Made by a program: the position numbers and the translations under genes. From Actinoallomurus sp963736325 (lineage in GTDB: Bacteria; Actinomycetota; Actinomycetes; Streptosporangiales; Streptosporangiaceae): a stretch of DNA of 64,000 bases. Position 1 is the first letter of the stretch; every line of letters begins with the position of its first letter. This document shows positions 27,045-36,585 of the stretch, in pieces. The notes under the pieces are model-generated. The model saw only the letters and a list, made by a program, of their open reading frames with translations, made no database searches and was not told the origin of the DNA. The stretch spans positions 717,766 to 781,765 of the forward strand of contig CAVTOG010000014.1 in assembly GCA_963736325.1 (NCBI GenBank), in the 5' to 3' direction.

Positions 27045-28580
27045 CTATGCGGCGGCCTTCATGGATCGCAGGTCCTGCCAGAAGGTGAAGCGCCCGAGCG
27101 TCATCCTGACGGTATGCGCCGATGCCCAGTTCTGCCCGAAGTGGATGAGCGGAATGAAGCACGCCTGTTCGAGCATGTACTCGCCGAGTTTGGTGGCGGC
27201 CTGGGTGCTCGCGTCCGCCGAACCGTTCTCGATGGTCGCCACCAGCTTCTTGAAGATCTGGTCGTCGGAGAAGTGCGCGCCGAGCGTGGGGTGGGGGCCC
27301 CGGTACTGGCTGATGGGCTGGTCGTAGCCCAGGTTGTGGAAGTGGATCGGATACTTGTTGCTCGTCCAGGCCTTCACCAGCGCCGCGCCATCGGCCTGCC
27401 GGTCGAACTTCACACGGATGCCGATGTCGGCGAGGGACTGCCGCACGACGGGCTCGTACGAGGAGGGGTAGTAGCCGACCGACGCGCTCGGGATGACGAC
27501 GTCGAAGCCGTTCGCATAGCCGGCCTGCGCCATCAGGCTCTTCGCACCCTGCACGTCGAATGGGTAGCGGTCGTCCGCTCCCTTGACGTATTCCGGCTGC
27601 CCCGGCCGGAAGACCTCGTCGCTGACGGTTCCGTAGCCATTCTCGAGGGACTTGAGCATCGCCCTCTGGTCGAACGCCATGGCGATCGCGCGGCGTACCC
27701 GGACGTCGCCGAGCGCCGGGACGATCTTCCCGGTGAAGTCGTTGATCAGGAGCAACCGGAATGATCCGCCCGCCCGGTGGATGTCGAAGCCGTCCTTCAC
27801 GAGTGAGGGAGCGAGCGAGGCGGTGCTCAACGGAGTGGCGTCGATCTGACCGGACCTGAGGGCGTTCGTGGCGGCGACGTCATCGTCGAAGACCTGGTAG
27901 GTGAGGGAGTCGAAGTCGAGCGCCTTCGGGTCCCAGTAATGCGGGTTGCGAGCATAGGAGATCGAGACGTCCGGTACGGCTTCCTTAATGATGTACGGGC
28001 CCGTTCCCGCCGTTGCCTTCTTGAGCTGCTCACGGTTCTGGGCCGCTTTGGGGCTGGCGATGCCGGTCCAGAGCATGAACTCGTTGAAAAAGGTCTCGTC
28101 CATGCCCACTTTGGTCGTCAGCTTGAGGGAGTACTCACCGGTGGGGACGACCTTGAGACCGTAGAAGTCGGTGAGGGAGGCCTTGTAGAAGTAGCCGTCG
28201 CTGGCGAAAAGGAGGTCGCAGTAATCGGCGAGAGCCTGCGCGTTCAGGTGCGTACCGTCGACGAAGTCGACGTTGGTGTGTAGATCCACCGTCATGCTCT
28301 TCTGGTCGCCGGAGAGCTCGTAACGGGAGGCGAGCAACGGCTTGAGCGCCGAGGTCAGCGGATCGATGGTGAGCAGGCTCTCGTAGGTGGCCTTCCCGCC
28401 GAAGTACTGCAGGTTGAGCCCGTCCAGCGGGCTTCCGATGAATCCGTAGGTCGTCCGGTCGATGCCGAGTCTGAGCGAGCTCGACCGGGCGGAACTCCCG
28501 TTGGGCGTGCATGACGCGAGCCCGAAGGCCGCCGCCGTCGTGGTGGTCATGGCAAGGAAGCCGCGCCGGGTGATATGCAT
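27045..28580 (-). CDS. ABC transporter substrate-binding lipoprotein, family 5, twin-arginine type
   Basis: A 511-residue family-5 binding protein. The N-terminus has a twin-arginine motif (RRGFLA, residues 5-10) and a lipobox LASC with Cys24, implying Tat export and lipidation. Mature-domain landmarks include YARNPHYWDPKALDFD. The ATG at 28578-28580 follows a GGGAG site. It is last in an operon with ALDH, AtzG-like protein, amidase and esterase. The nearest permease/ATPase genes without their own binding protein are on the other strand at 33824-37408, so it plausibly serves them. Confidence 0.88.
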   Translation of the reverse strand: MHITRRGFLAMTTTTAAAFGLASCTPNGSSARSSSLRLGIDRTTYGFIGSPLDGLNLQYFGGKATYESLLTIDPLTSALKPLLASRYELSGDQKSMTVDLHTNVDFVDGTHLNAQALADYCDLLFASDGYFYKASLTDFYGLKVVPTGEYSLKLTTKVGMDETFFNEFMLWTGIASPKAAQNREQLKKATAGTGPYIIKEAVPDVSISYARNPHYWDPKALDFDSLTYQVFDDDVAATNALRSGQIDATPLSTASLAPSLVKDGFDIHRAGGSFRLLLINDFTGKIVPALGDVRVRRAIAMAFDQRAMLKSLENGYGTVSDEVFRPGQPEYVKGADDRYPFDVQGAKSLMAQAGYANGFDVVIPSASVGYYPSSYEPVVRQSLADIGIRVKFDRQADGAALVKAWTSNKYPIHFHNLGYDQPISQYRGPHPTLGAHFSDDQIFKKLVATIENGSADASTQAATKLGEYMLEQACFIPLIHFGQNWASAHTVRMTLGRFTFWQDLRSMKAAA

Positions 28581-28717
28581 TCTGCGCTCCCGATCTCCGT
28601 GTCGGTACTTCGTCGATCTACGCCCCCGGACCGAAGCACGCTGGAGCGTGCTGTGACATTGCTGCACGTCGTACTGCCGCGTCAACGCGCGTTGCCGGGG
28701 GAGCAACGGCGGTCACG

Positions 28718-29647
28718 TCATCGATGACCTGCACCGGCGTCGTACCGCTCGATCGCAGTGTGGACCGCGGTCATCGCATCGCCCAGCGCCTCCTCGGCCG
28801 TGTCGATGAGTCTGTGCATCCGGATGAAGCCGTGGACGAGACCCGGATACCGGCGGAGTCTCACGGGTACGCCGGCGGCCTTGATCTTCGCCGCGAACGC
28901 CTCACCCTCGTCCCGGAGCGGGTCGTACTCGGCGGTCGCCACCCACGTCGGAGGTATCGACGCGAGATCGTCTCGGCGGAACACCGAGATGCGAGGGTCG
29001 GCCCACAGCTCCTCCGGCGCGTACTGCCGGAAGAACCAGATCATGTCCTCGGTGGTGAGAAACGGGCCGCGGCCGTGCCTGAGGTGGCTGGGGGTGCCGA
29101 AGTCGCAGTCGGTCACCGGGTAGATGAGCAGCTGCAACGCGATGGGGATCGCGGGGGACACCTCGCCGACCGCAGCCGCCACGAGGTTCGCGCCGGCGCT
29201 GTCCCCGGCCACGATCAGCGGTGTGGCCGACTCGGCCGCCGCCCAGCGGATGACTTCCTCCACATCCCGCAGGCCGCCCGGGAAGGGGCGTTCCGGTGCC
29301 AGCGCGTAGTCGGCGAGGATCACGCGGGAACGGCCTCGTACGGCGATCTCTCGCGCGAGGGCGTCGAAGGAGTCGAGGCCGCCGAGGATCCATCCGCCGC
29401 CGTGCGCGTAGACGATGGTCGCCTCTGGAGGGTTCGCCGGGGTGTACAGGCGGCATGGCACTGCGCCGTTCCGTCCGGGCACGAGGACGTCGCGGACGTC
29501 CTCGACATCGGGCCCGGGGCCCAGGGCGAAGGCGTTCTCCTCGAACAGGGAACGCGCGTTCTCGATCGGGCCCATCCGCGACCAGGGCGGTCGCTCGCCG
29601 ACCTCGTCGTCGCGGATCATCGTCGCGAAGAAATCGTGCAGAGGCAT
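28718..29647 (-). CDS. Alpha/beta hydrolase, hormone-sensitive-lipase family esterase
   Basis: A 309-residue HSL-type (alpha/beta-hydrolase-3) esterase. The oxyanion motif HGGGW is followed by the nucleophile elbow GDSAG, an acid in YDPLRDEG, and the catalytic His in VHGFIRM. YALAPERPFP is also typical. It lies 30 bases after the amidase gene and 137 before the binding protein. It probably hydrolyses an ester or amide formed from the transported substrate. A related hydrolase is at 58643-59629. Confidence 0.9.
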   Translation of the reverse strand: MPLHDFFATMIRDDEVGERPPWSRMGPIENARSLFEENAFALGPGPDVEDVRDVLVPGRNGAVPCRLYTPANPPEATIVYAHGGGWILGGLDSFDALAREIAVRGRSRVILADYALAPERPFPGGLRDVEEVIRWAAAESATPLIVAGDSAGANLVAAAVGEVSPAIPIALQLLIYPVTDCDFGTPSHLRHGRGPFLTTEDMIWFFRQYAPEELWADPRISVFRRDDLASIPPTWVATAEYDPLRDEGEAFAAKIKAAGVPVRLRRYPGLVHGFIRMHRLIDTAEEALGDAMTAVHTAIERYDAGAGHR

Positions 29648-29677
29648 GGAAGATCCCCTTTCGGCGGGGAGCGCGCC

Positions 29678-31078
29678 TCAGTTCCGAACCGGCGTTGTCG
29701 GCGGCACCCGGAGATGGAAGTCGGTGCGCCGCTGATAGGCGTCGGCGATCCGGAGAACGGTCGTCTCGTCGAAGGGCCGGCCGATGATCTGCGCGCTGAG
29801 CGGCAGCCCTGCGTGATTGAACCCCATGGGAATCGCCAGCGCCGGGTTGCCGACGGCATTCCAGTAGGCCGTGTGCATCGAGGCGAACCGATCCATCAGG
29901 CCGAGCTCGTCGACGGCCCAGGCGGCAACGCTCGAGGTGGGGGTGAGGATGGCGTCGACGTTCTCGAAGATCGTGGCGACCGCCCGCTGGCCGACCCTTC
30001 GCACGCGCTGCGCCTGCACGTAGTCGGCGCCCGTCACGGCCAGCGCGGCGCCGATCCCGATCCGGGTCGAGGCGAAGAAGTCGTTCCACCGCGTGGTGAG
30101 GTCGGGCTGGTGGTACGCGTACGCTTCGCTCACGGCCGTGACGTGCGTGGCGGCGCAGAGCTCGTCCCACAGGGGCAACGTGACCTCGACGACGGTCGCG
30201 CCGAGCCGGCCCAGTGTCGCGACGACGTCGTCGAGCGTGCGGTCGACCGCCGGGTCACGATCATCGGACGGGCCGGCGAGCCGGTCGAGGCCGATGGTCA
30301 GGCCCGTGAGATCGCCGCTCAACCCGGCGACGTAGTCGTCGACCGGTTCCCTGGCGGCGCACGCGTCGCTGGGGTCGTGGCCCGCGATGATGTTGAGCAA
30401 GATCGCACAGTCCCTGGCCGAGCGGGCCATCGGACCGATGTTGTCCAGGCTGTAGCCGAGCGGTACGCATCCCGATTTCGGCACACGCCCGAAGGTGGGC
30501 TTCAACCCGGACACTCCGCAGAATGCGGCGGGTCCCCGGATGCTGCCGCCCGTGTCGGTGCCGAGCCCGCCGAGGACGGCGCCGGATGCCACGCCGCTGC
30601 CGGTTCCGGAGGACGACCCCCCGGCCCAGTGATCGGGATTCCAAGGATTGCGGGGGATCGGGAACGGCTTCGTCACGTCGGGCATGCCCGTGGCGAACTC
30701 CATCGTGGTGAGCTTGCCGGTGATGACCGCACCGGCCTCGCGAAGTCGCCGTACGACCACCGCGTCGCCGGCGCCCGTACCCCACTCGGGATCGAGCACG
30801 AGACTTTGCGCCGTGGTCGTCCCGTCGATGGTGGAGATGACGTCCTTGACGCCCAGCGGTATGCCCGCGAGCGGACCCGTCGGCGCGCCCGACGAGTAGA
30901 GCCGGTCGGCCGCCTCGGCGGCCTCGAGCGCCTGCTCGTCGAAACGCGTCAGGTAGATGCCGAGCGCGGGGTCGACGGCGTCGGCCGTCGCGAAGGCCGC
31001 CTTCACCAGCTGGACGGCGGTGACTCGGTTCTCCCGCAGTGCGTCCAGCGCTTCGCTGATCGTTTGGAACTCGGTCAC
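29678..31078 (-). CDS. Amidase signature family hydrolase
   Basis: A 466-residue amidase. The catalytic triad is visible as Lys78 in GVKD, the cis-Ser region GGSSSGTGSG (Ser155-157) and the nucleophile Ser179 in DTGGSIRGPA. It cleaves a carboxamide, releasing an amine or ammonia. Its start overlaps the stop of the small AtzG-like gene (ATGA), so the two are translationally coupled, as expected for amidases needing a small partner. The substrate is not evident. Confidence 0.93.
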   Translation of the reverse strand: MTEFQTISEALDALRENRVTAVQLVKAAFATADAVDPALGIYLTRFDEQALEAAEAADRLYSSGAPTGPLAGIPLGVKDVISTIDGTTTAQSLVLDPEWGTGAGDAVVVRRLREAGAVITGKLTTMEFATGMPDVTKPFPIPRNPWNPDHWAGGSSSGTGSGVASGAVLGGLGTDTGGSIRGPAAFCGVSGLKPTFGRVPKSGCVPLGYSLDNIGPMARSARDCAILLNIIAGHDPSDACAAREPVDDYVAGLSGDLTGLTIGLDRLAGPSDDRDPAVDRTLDDVVATLGRLGATVVEVTLPLWDELCAATHVTAVSEAYAYHQPDLTTRWNDFFASTRIGIGAALAVTGADYVQAQRVRRVGQRAVATIFENVDAILTPTSSVAAWAVDELGLMDRFASMHTAYWNAVGNPALAIPMGFNHAGLPLSAQIIGRPFDETTVLRIADAYQRRTDFHLRVPPTTPVRN

Positions 31079-31302
31079 GACCGGCCGCCGTGGATCCGAG
31101 CCGAGAAGACGAGGGCGGGCTCCTCATAACGCGCGTCCGCGACCGCGAACAGCATCGCGGTCTTCTCACGGGCCGCGCGGAAGGATTCCAGCAGCGCCTC
31201 GCGGTCTGCTCGCGGAACGGTGACGCCCGCCGGTTCCAGCGCGATCGCCAGCTCCTCGTAGGGATCATGCACCACGGAATCCGTATCTCTTCGCTGGTTC
31301 AT
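31075..31302 (-). CDS. Small AtzG-like (DUF4089-type) amidase partner
   Basis: A 75-residue helical protein. Its pattern (YEELAIALEP-AGV, REALLESFRAAREKTAML, then a C-terminal EEPALVFSAR) resembles AtzG/DUF4089 proteins, which pair with amidase-signature enzymes as GatC-like small subunits. The ATG at 31300-31302 overlaps the ALDH stop and its own stop overlaps the amidase start. Assignment is by size, pattern and context and could not be checked by alignment. Confidence 0.6.
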   Translation of the reverse strand: MNQRRDTDSVVHDPYEELAIALEPAGVTVPRADREALLESFRAAREKTAMLFAVADARYEEPALVFSARIHGGRS

Positions 31303-32711
31303 GGCGTGTGGACGATCGACGCGGCGCGGGTCGCGGCATCGAAGGTGGCGAAGTAGCCGCCAGCGCTCATCCCGCTGTCCCCGAACGGCTCCCGTACGAC
31401 GTTCGTTCCCTGCCCTTGCCACTTGTTGATCCAGAGTGTGCCGACCGGGAGATCGTGAGCGGCCCTGATGTGGTCCGGGTCGCGTGAGTACACGGTGGCG
31501 GCGAGCCCGTACGTGGTCGCCCGTGCCTTCGCGATGGCGTCTTCGAAGTCGTCGACCACCTGGACCGGTGCCACCGGGCCGAAGGTCTCGTCCCGCATGA
31601 TCATCATGTCGTCCGTGACATCGGTGAGGACGGTGGCGGGATAGAAGGACCCGGGCCCTTCAGGGACCTCGCCGCCGAGCCGTACGGTCGCCCCGCGCCC
31701 GACCGCGTCCGCGATGTGGCTCGCGACGACCTGGCGCTGGGTCTTGTCGACGAGCGGGCCCAGCCGTACGTCCGCCGCACGGGGATCGCCGCAGGCGTAG
31801 GTGGAGGCCTCGGCGATCAGCGCCTCGACGAACTCGTCCGCGACGGCCCGATGTACGTAGATCCGCTCGATGGACGTGCAGATCTGGCCCGTGTTGCTGA
31901 ACGCTCCGCGGGCGACATCGCGAGCCGTCGCGGCGAGGTCGACCCCCGCGTCGACGATCGCCGGATCTTTCCCGCCGAGTTCGAGGACCGTGCGATGGAG
32001 GTTGCGGGCGCTCGCGAGCGCGACCGTCCTGCCCGCGGGGGCCGACCCCGTGAAATGGGTGAGGCCGATGCCTGGGTGTTGAGCGAGCGGAGCCCCGGCG
32101 CGGACGTCTCCGAGCACCAGGTTGAGCACGCCGTCGGGGAAGTCGAACAGTTCGAGCAGGCGTACGGCGGAGAGCGGGGACTTCTCCGAGGGCTTCACGA
32201 CGATGGTGTTACCGGCCGCGAGCAGGGCTCCCATGGCCGCGATGATGATGTACGTCTGGTAGTTCCAGGGCGCGATCACGGCGGCGACCCCGATCGGGCG
32301 GCGGGTGACGATGGTCGTCGTGCCGGTCTCGCCGCGCTTCTCCTGCACGAACGGGTACTCCCGGGCGAGGTCGACGTGAGACCGCAGGCGCGCGACGGCG
32401 GCGTGCAGCCAGGGGAGTCCGGCCGACGGCGGCCTGCCCATCTCGGTGCACTCGAGCTCGGCGATCTCGCCCACGTGCCGCTCGAGTACGTCGGAGGCCC
32501 GGCGGAGGTGGTCCAGCCGCTCCTCCAGGGGCCGTGCGGCCCATTCCGCCGCGGCGCGCTGCGCGGCCGTGACCGCCGCGTCCACATCATCGGCGGAGCC
32601 CGCCGGGACGGACGCGAGCGACTCTTCGGTCGCGGGATCGACCAGGGTGAGATGGTCGGTCGACCGGCTCGCGACCCAACGACCGTTGATGAAGTTCTGC
32701 AGGGTCCTCAT
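31299..32711 (-). CDS. NAD(P)-dependent aldehyde dehydrogenase
   Basis: A 470-residue ALDH with Asn150 (APWN), Glu244 (LELGGKDP) and Cys278 (NTGQICTS). The residue numbers match those of the paralogue at 11878-13287. It is the first gene of a five-gene operon (ALDH, AtzG-like, amidase, esterase, binding protein) divergent from an SDR/transporter operon. The 249-base gap upstream contains two palindromes at 32845-32867. Confidence 0.92.
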   Translation of the reverse strand: MRTLQNFINGRWVASRSTDHLTLVDPATEESLASVPAGSADDVDAAVTAAQRAAAEWAARPLEERLDHLRRASDVLERHVGEIAELECTEMGRPPSAGLPWLHAAVARLRSHVDLAREYPFVQEKRGETGTTTIVTRRPIGVAAVIAPWNYQTYIIIAAMGALLAAGNTIVVKPSEKSPLSAVRLLELFDFPDGVLNLVLGDVRAGAPLAQHPGIGLTHFTGSAPAGRTVALASARNLHRTVLELGGKDPAIVDAGVDLAATARDVARGAFSNTGQICTSIERIYVHRAVADEFVEALIAEASTYACGDPRAADVRLGPLVDKTQRQVVASHIADAVGRGATVRLGGEVPEGPGSFYPATVLTDVTDDMMIMRDETFGPVAPVQVVDDFEDAIAKARATTYGLAATVYSRDPDHIRAAHDLPVGTLWINKWQGQGTNVVREPFGDSGMSAGGYFATFDAATRAASIVHTP

Positions 32712-32844
32712 GGGTCTCCTCCGTCGCCGGCGTCGTCACCTGTGGAGACTCCGCCTGCCTACGCGTTCGGAATATACGAACGGCGAGGTGAGGAGCGCGA
32801 GGGATGTTGCTCCTGAAGCACGTTCGCGGCTTTCGCCTTCTCGT

Positions 32845-32867
32845 GTTGTCACAACAACAGATGTTGT
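32845..32867. promoter_or_regulatory. Adjacent palindromes between divergent operons
   Basis: GTTGT-C-ACAAC (32845-32855) and ACAACA-GA-TGTTGT (32854-32867) are perfect palindromes that abut each other midway between the ALDH operon and the SDR/transporter operon. A related CAAC-AGGC-GTTG lies upstream of the dipeptidase gene and CAGTTGC-C-GCAACTG lies near the GntR gene. They may be GntR-type operators. Confidence 0.45.
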
Positions 32868-32960
32868 CGTTCAAGCAGGTGGTGGGCAGCATGGCGTCGT
32901 CCGAGCGGGAGTTCGGGTGACCGCATGTGCGCAGACCGTGTCGACAGGAGGCCGAGAGCC

Positions 32961-33830
32961 GTGGCGAGCAGCACACTGTTCGACCTGAGCGGGAAGAAGG
33001 CGGTGGTGACCGGCGGTGCGGCCGGCATCGGCCGGGCGTGCGCGTTGGCGCTCGCCGAGAGCGGCGCGGACGTCGTGGTCGCCGATCTTGATGAGGAGGG
33101 CGCGGCACGTACCGTCGAGGCCGTCCGAGAGCTCGGACGCGACTCCCTCTTCGTCCGCTGTGACGTCTCGAGCGGCGCCCAGGTGCAGGCCATGGTGGAC
33201 GAGGTGGTCGAGCGCTTCTCCCGGCTGGACATCGCCGTCAACAACGCGGGGATCTACCGGCCCGGTGATGACGAGACGCATTCCGAAGAGGAATGGCGGC
33301 GGATCATCGACGTCGACCTCACCGGCGTATGGCTGTGCGCGAACGCCGAGATGCGGCAGATGAGGGAGCAGGTCCCGACGCAGGGAAAGATCATCAACAT
33401 CGGCTCGATCGCGGCGACGCACGCCGTCAGCAATGGGTCCTACGACGCCGCCAAGGCCGGCGTCCTCCATCTGTCGGCAACCCTCGCCAGGCAGTGGGGC
33501 CGTTACAACATCAACGTGAACACCCTGAGCCCCGGCTACGTCGGCGCGGTGTTCGGAAAGCGTCGCCCCGAGTCGGCGCGTCAGCGGTTGCGTGACGTCA
33601 CCCCGCTCGGCTACGTCATGCGCCCTCGCGACCTGGTGGGACCGCTGCTGTTCCTCGCCTCGGCCGCCTCCGACTTCGTCACCGGCCAGGACCTGCTGGT
33701 CGACGGAGGTCATGGCCTGAGCACCTGGCTCCTTCCGCTCCCGGAACGCTCCGTCGCCCCGCGTGTCACGCAGGGTGAGGAGCTGGACGATGGTCTGGCG
33801 CCGGTCACGGAAGACCGGCCAGGATGCTGA
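32961..33830 (+). CDS. Short-chain dehydrogenase/reductase (SDR)
   Basis: A 289-residue classical SDR with TGGAAGIG, NNAG, the Ser in NIGS and YDAAK as the active-site Tyr/Lys motif. Asp in VVADLDE suggests NAD binding. The GTG at 32961 is chosen because AGGAGG lies nine bases upstream; an ATG at 32925 would add 12 residues. A C-terminal tail of about 40 residues follows the usual DGGHGLSTW end. It overlaps the downstream permease by seven bases. The broken SDR at 41227-41942 is its close paralogue. Confidence 0.9.
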   Translation: MASSTLFDLSGKKAVVTGGAAGIGRACALALAESGADVVVADLDEEGAARTVEAVRELGRDSLFVRCDVSSGAQVQAMVDEVVERFSRLDIAVNNAGIYRPGDDETHSEEEWRRIIDVDLTGVWLCANAEMRQMREQVPTQGKIINIGSIAATHAVSNGSYDAAKAGVLHLSATLARQWGRYNINVNTLSPGYVGAVFGKRRPESARQRLRDVTPLGYVMRPRDLVGPLLFLASAASDFVTGQDLLVDGGHGLSTWLLPLPERSVAPRVTQGEELDDGLAPVTEDRPGC

Positions 33831-34768
33831 CCTACGTCGCGCGCAGGATCGCGAGCGGATTCCTCGTCTTCGTGACCGTGACGGGCACCTGCTTCGTCCT
33901 GTTCAACCTCCGCGGTGGCCGGGCGATCGCGCGCAACATCCTGGGTGCCGACGCCACCTCGGCACAGGTCGACGCGAAGGTCCGGGCGCTCGGCCTGAAC
34001 CGCCCGTTGTTCACCCAGTACGTGGACTGGCTCGCGGGAGTGTTCCACGCTGATCTCGGCCGGTCCTTCGTGTCCAGGCAGGAGGTCACCGCCGTCATGT
34101 CCACGCGGGTGCCGGTCACCATGAGCCTGGTCGTCGTCACCCTGGTGCTCACGGTCATCATCGCCGTTCCGCTCGGCATGCTCGCGGCGTCCCGCGGCGG
34201 CATCCTCGACCGCGGCGTCCAGACCGTCTCCGTCGTCGCCGGGGCCGTGCCGAACTACTGGCTCGCGCTGATGCTCGTGATCGCCTTCAGCCTCAACCTG
34301 AGGCTGTTTCCCGCCACCGGGTTCGTCCCCATCACGACCTCGGTGTCCGACTGGATGTCGACGATCTTCCTCCCCTCGGTGGCGATCACGCTCGGCACCA
34401 GCTTCTGGCTCGCGGTCTGGGTCCGCAGCACGATCATCGACATCTACCGCCGTGACTTCGTCCGTACGCTGCGTTCCCGCGGGATATCGCGGCGCGCCGT
34501 CCTGTACCGGCACGTGCTCAGGAACGCCGCGGCGCCGACCCTGCAGATGCTCGGCCTCATGATCATCAGCCTGCTCAGCGGGGTCATCATCGTGGAGCGG
34601 ATCTTCGCGCTCCCCGGCGTCGGTCTCATGGCGCTCAACTCGGGCCAGCAGGGGGACGTACCGGTCGTGCTCGGTGGCGTCACGTTCATGGTCGTGGTGG
34701 TGGTCGTGGTCAACCTCGCCGTCGACCTGTTGAACGGATTCCTCAACCCGAAGGCGAGAGCCCGATGA
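33824..34768 (+). CDS. ABC transporter permease, DppB type
   Basis: A 314-residue peptide-type permease with six membrane segments. The EAA-like loop is around FVRTLRSRGISRRAVLYRHVLRNA, and the last periplasmic part reads ERIFALPGVGLM. It overlaps the SDR stop by seven bases and the next gene by four. It pairs with the permease half of the fusion protein at 34765. Confidence 0.9.
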   Translation: MLTYVARRIASGFLVFVTVTGTCFVLFNLRGGRAIARNILGADATSAQVDAKVRALGLNRPLFTQYVDWLAGVFHADLGRSFVSRQEVTAVMSTRVPVTMSLVVVTLVLTVIIAVPLGMLAASRGGILDRGVQTVSVVAGAVPNYWLALMLVIAFSLNLRLFPATGFVPITTSVSDWMSTIFLPSVAITLGTSFWLAVWVRSTIIDIYRRDFVRTLRSRGISRRAVLYRHVLRNAAAPTLQMLGLMIISLLSGVIIVERIFALPGVGLMALNSGQQGDVPVVLGGVTFMVVVVVVVNLAVDLLNGFLNPKARAR

Positions 34769-36585
34769 CCACGGAGGTAACGGGCGCTTCGCTCGGCAGC
34801 GCCGAGACCGTCGTACGCCGCAGGGTGTTCCGCATGATGCTGCGGAACCCGCTCACCGTCGTGTCCTTGGTCGTCCTCGTCGTCTTCGTCGCGGTCGCGA
34901 TCCTCCAACCGTGGATCACACCGTTTCCTGCGAACCAGGTGCAGCTGCGCGCCACCAACGCGGCGCCCTTCGCCGGTGAGCACCTCCTCGGCGGTGACCG
35001 GTTCGGCCGCGACATCCTCAGCAGGCTCATCGCTTCCACGCGGGGAGCGCTCCAGGCCGCCGTTCTGCTCGCCGGGGTGGCGTTCGTCGTCGGAACGACG
35101 GCGGGCCTCATCGCCGGATACTTCGGCAGGCTGTTCGACACGGTGTCGACGTGGGCCTTCTCGGTGGTCATGGCCGTGCCCGGCGTCATGGTGCTGATCG
35201 CTCTTTACACGCTCCTCGGCACGTCCACCGCCGTCGCGATGGGAGTGTTCGGGCTGCTGTCCTCGCCCGGGCTCTTCCTGATGGTGCGGACGTTGACCAG
35301 AGGCGTACGGGACGAGCTCTACGTCGACGCCGCCAGGGTCTCCGGGCTCTCCAATGTCCGCATCGTCGGCCGGCACGTCCTCTACGCGATCCGGGCACCG
35401 ATCATCCTGATGACCGCGACGCTCGCCGGGACCGGCATCGCGGTACAGGCCGGCCTGGAGTTCCTCGGTCTCGGCGACCCGAGCCGACCGAGCTGGGGCG
35501 GCATGATGTCGGATGCCTTCACCAACTTCTACATCGCGCCCGCGCAGCTGATCTGGCCGGCCGCCGCGCTCGGTCTTGTCACGGGCGCCTTCTCGCTGGT
35601 GTCGATAGGCCTGCGTGACGTGCTTGAGGGCACGTACGTCAAGCCCAGCGCCCGCGCTCGCCGCAAGAGGACCGACGCCCTGCTCGGCGCCACCGCCGCC
35701 GAGCGGACGCCCGGCCATGCGGCGGACGATCAGGACACCGCGGTCTCAGCGGCCGAGCCGCTTCTCGTCATCGACGACCTGCACATCGCCTACCCCAAGA
35801 AGCGGGAGCTCACCACCGTCGTCGACGGAGTGTCGCTGACGGTGGGGGACGGCGAGATCGTCGGTGTCGTCGGCGAGTCGGGGTCCGGCAAGTCACAGAC
35901 CGTGTTCGCGACCCTCGGTCTGCTTCCCGACGAGGCGATCATCACTCGCGGCTCCATTCGCCTGGGCGGCACCGAACTCCTGGGGCTACCGGACAAGGAC
36001 CTCGCCGCCTACCGCGGAAGCCGGCTCGCCTACGTGCCGCAGGAACCGATGGCCAACCTCGATCCCACCTTCACGATCGGCGCCCAGCTGGTGTACGGCA
36101 TCCGAGCGCAGGGGCGGATGTCGAGGAAGAACGCGCGGGAGCTGGCCCTCGCCATGCTGGATCACGTCGGGATCCGCGACCCCCGGCGGGTATTCGCGTC
36201 CTACCCCCACCAGATATCGGGCGGCATGGCACAGCGCGTGCTCATCGCGGGCGCGGTCGCCCGCAAGCCGCGCCTGCTCGTCGCCGATGAGCCGACCACG
36301 GCCCTCGACGTGACGATCCAGGCGGAGGTGCTGGATCTCCTCCGCGCCCTGCAGAAGGAGAGCGGGATGGGTGTGCTAATCGTGACGCACAACTTCGGCG
36401 TCGTCGCGGACCTGTGCGACCGGGTCGTGGTCATGCGCGGCGGCAGGGTCGTAGAGGAAGGTTCGGTGGGCCAGGTGTTCAAGCGACCGCAGCACGACTA
36501 CACCAAGATGCTGCTCGGCTCGGTCCTGGACAACGCCCCACCGCGCGCCCATCTGGGACCCGAGCAGGGGGCCGTCAATGCCTGA
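34765..36585 (+). CDS. Fused ABC transporter permease-ATPase (DppC-DppD)
   Basis: A 606-residue fusion. Residues 1 to about 295 form a DppC-type permease (LLGGDRFGRDILSRLIAS, EAA loop YVDAARVSGLSNVRIVGRHV, LEFLGLGDPSRPSWG). After a charged linker of about 40 residues comes an ATPase with Walker A GESGSGKS, Q-loop VPQEPMANLDP, signature ISGGM and Walker B LLVADEP. It lacks the C-terminal Cys-rich extension found in the ATPases at 21231 and 53417. Such permease-ATPase fusions are known in actinobacterial peptide transporters. Confidence 0.92.
   Translation: MTTEVTGASLGSAETVVRRRVFRMMLRNPLTVVSLVVLVVFVAVAILQPWITPFPANQVQLRATNAAPFAGEHLLGGDRFGRDILSRLIASTRGALQAAVLLAGVAFVVGTTAGLIAGYFGRLFDTVSTWAFSVVMAVPGVMVLIALYTLLGTSTAVAMGVFGLLSSPGLFLMVRTLTRGVRDELYVDAARVSGLSNVRIVGRHVLYAIRAPIILMTATLAGTGIAVQAGLEFLGLGDPSRPSWGGMMSDAFTNFYIAPAQLIWPAAALGLVTGAFSLVSIGLRDVLEGTYVKPSARARRKRTDALLGATAAERTPGHAADDQDTAVSAAEPLLVIDDLHIAYPKKRELTTVVDGVSLTVGDGEIVGVVGESGSGKSQTVFATLGLLPDEAIITRGSIRLGGTELLGLPDKDLAAYRGSRLAYVPQEPMANLDPTFTIGAQLVYGIRAQGRMSRKNARELALAMLDHVGIRDPRRVFASYPHQISGGMAQRVLIAGAVARKPRLLVADEPTTALDVTIQAEVLDLLRALQKESGMGVLIVTHNFGVVADLCDRVVVMRGGRVVEEGSVGQVFKRPQHDYTKMLLGSVLDNAPPRAHLGPEQGAVNA

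Noticed and set aside
28724..31129. 801-codon plus-strand open frame
   Set aside because: It is antisense to the esterase and amidase genes, lacks any motif, and is a by-product of high GC content.
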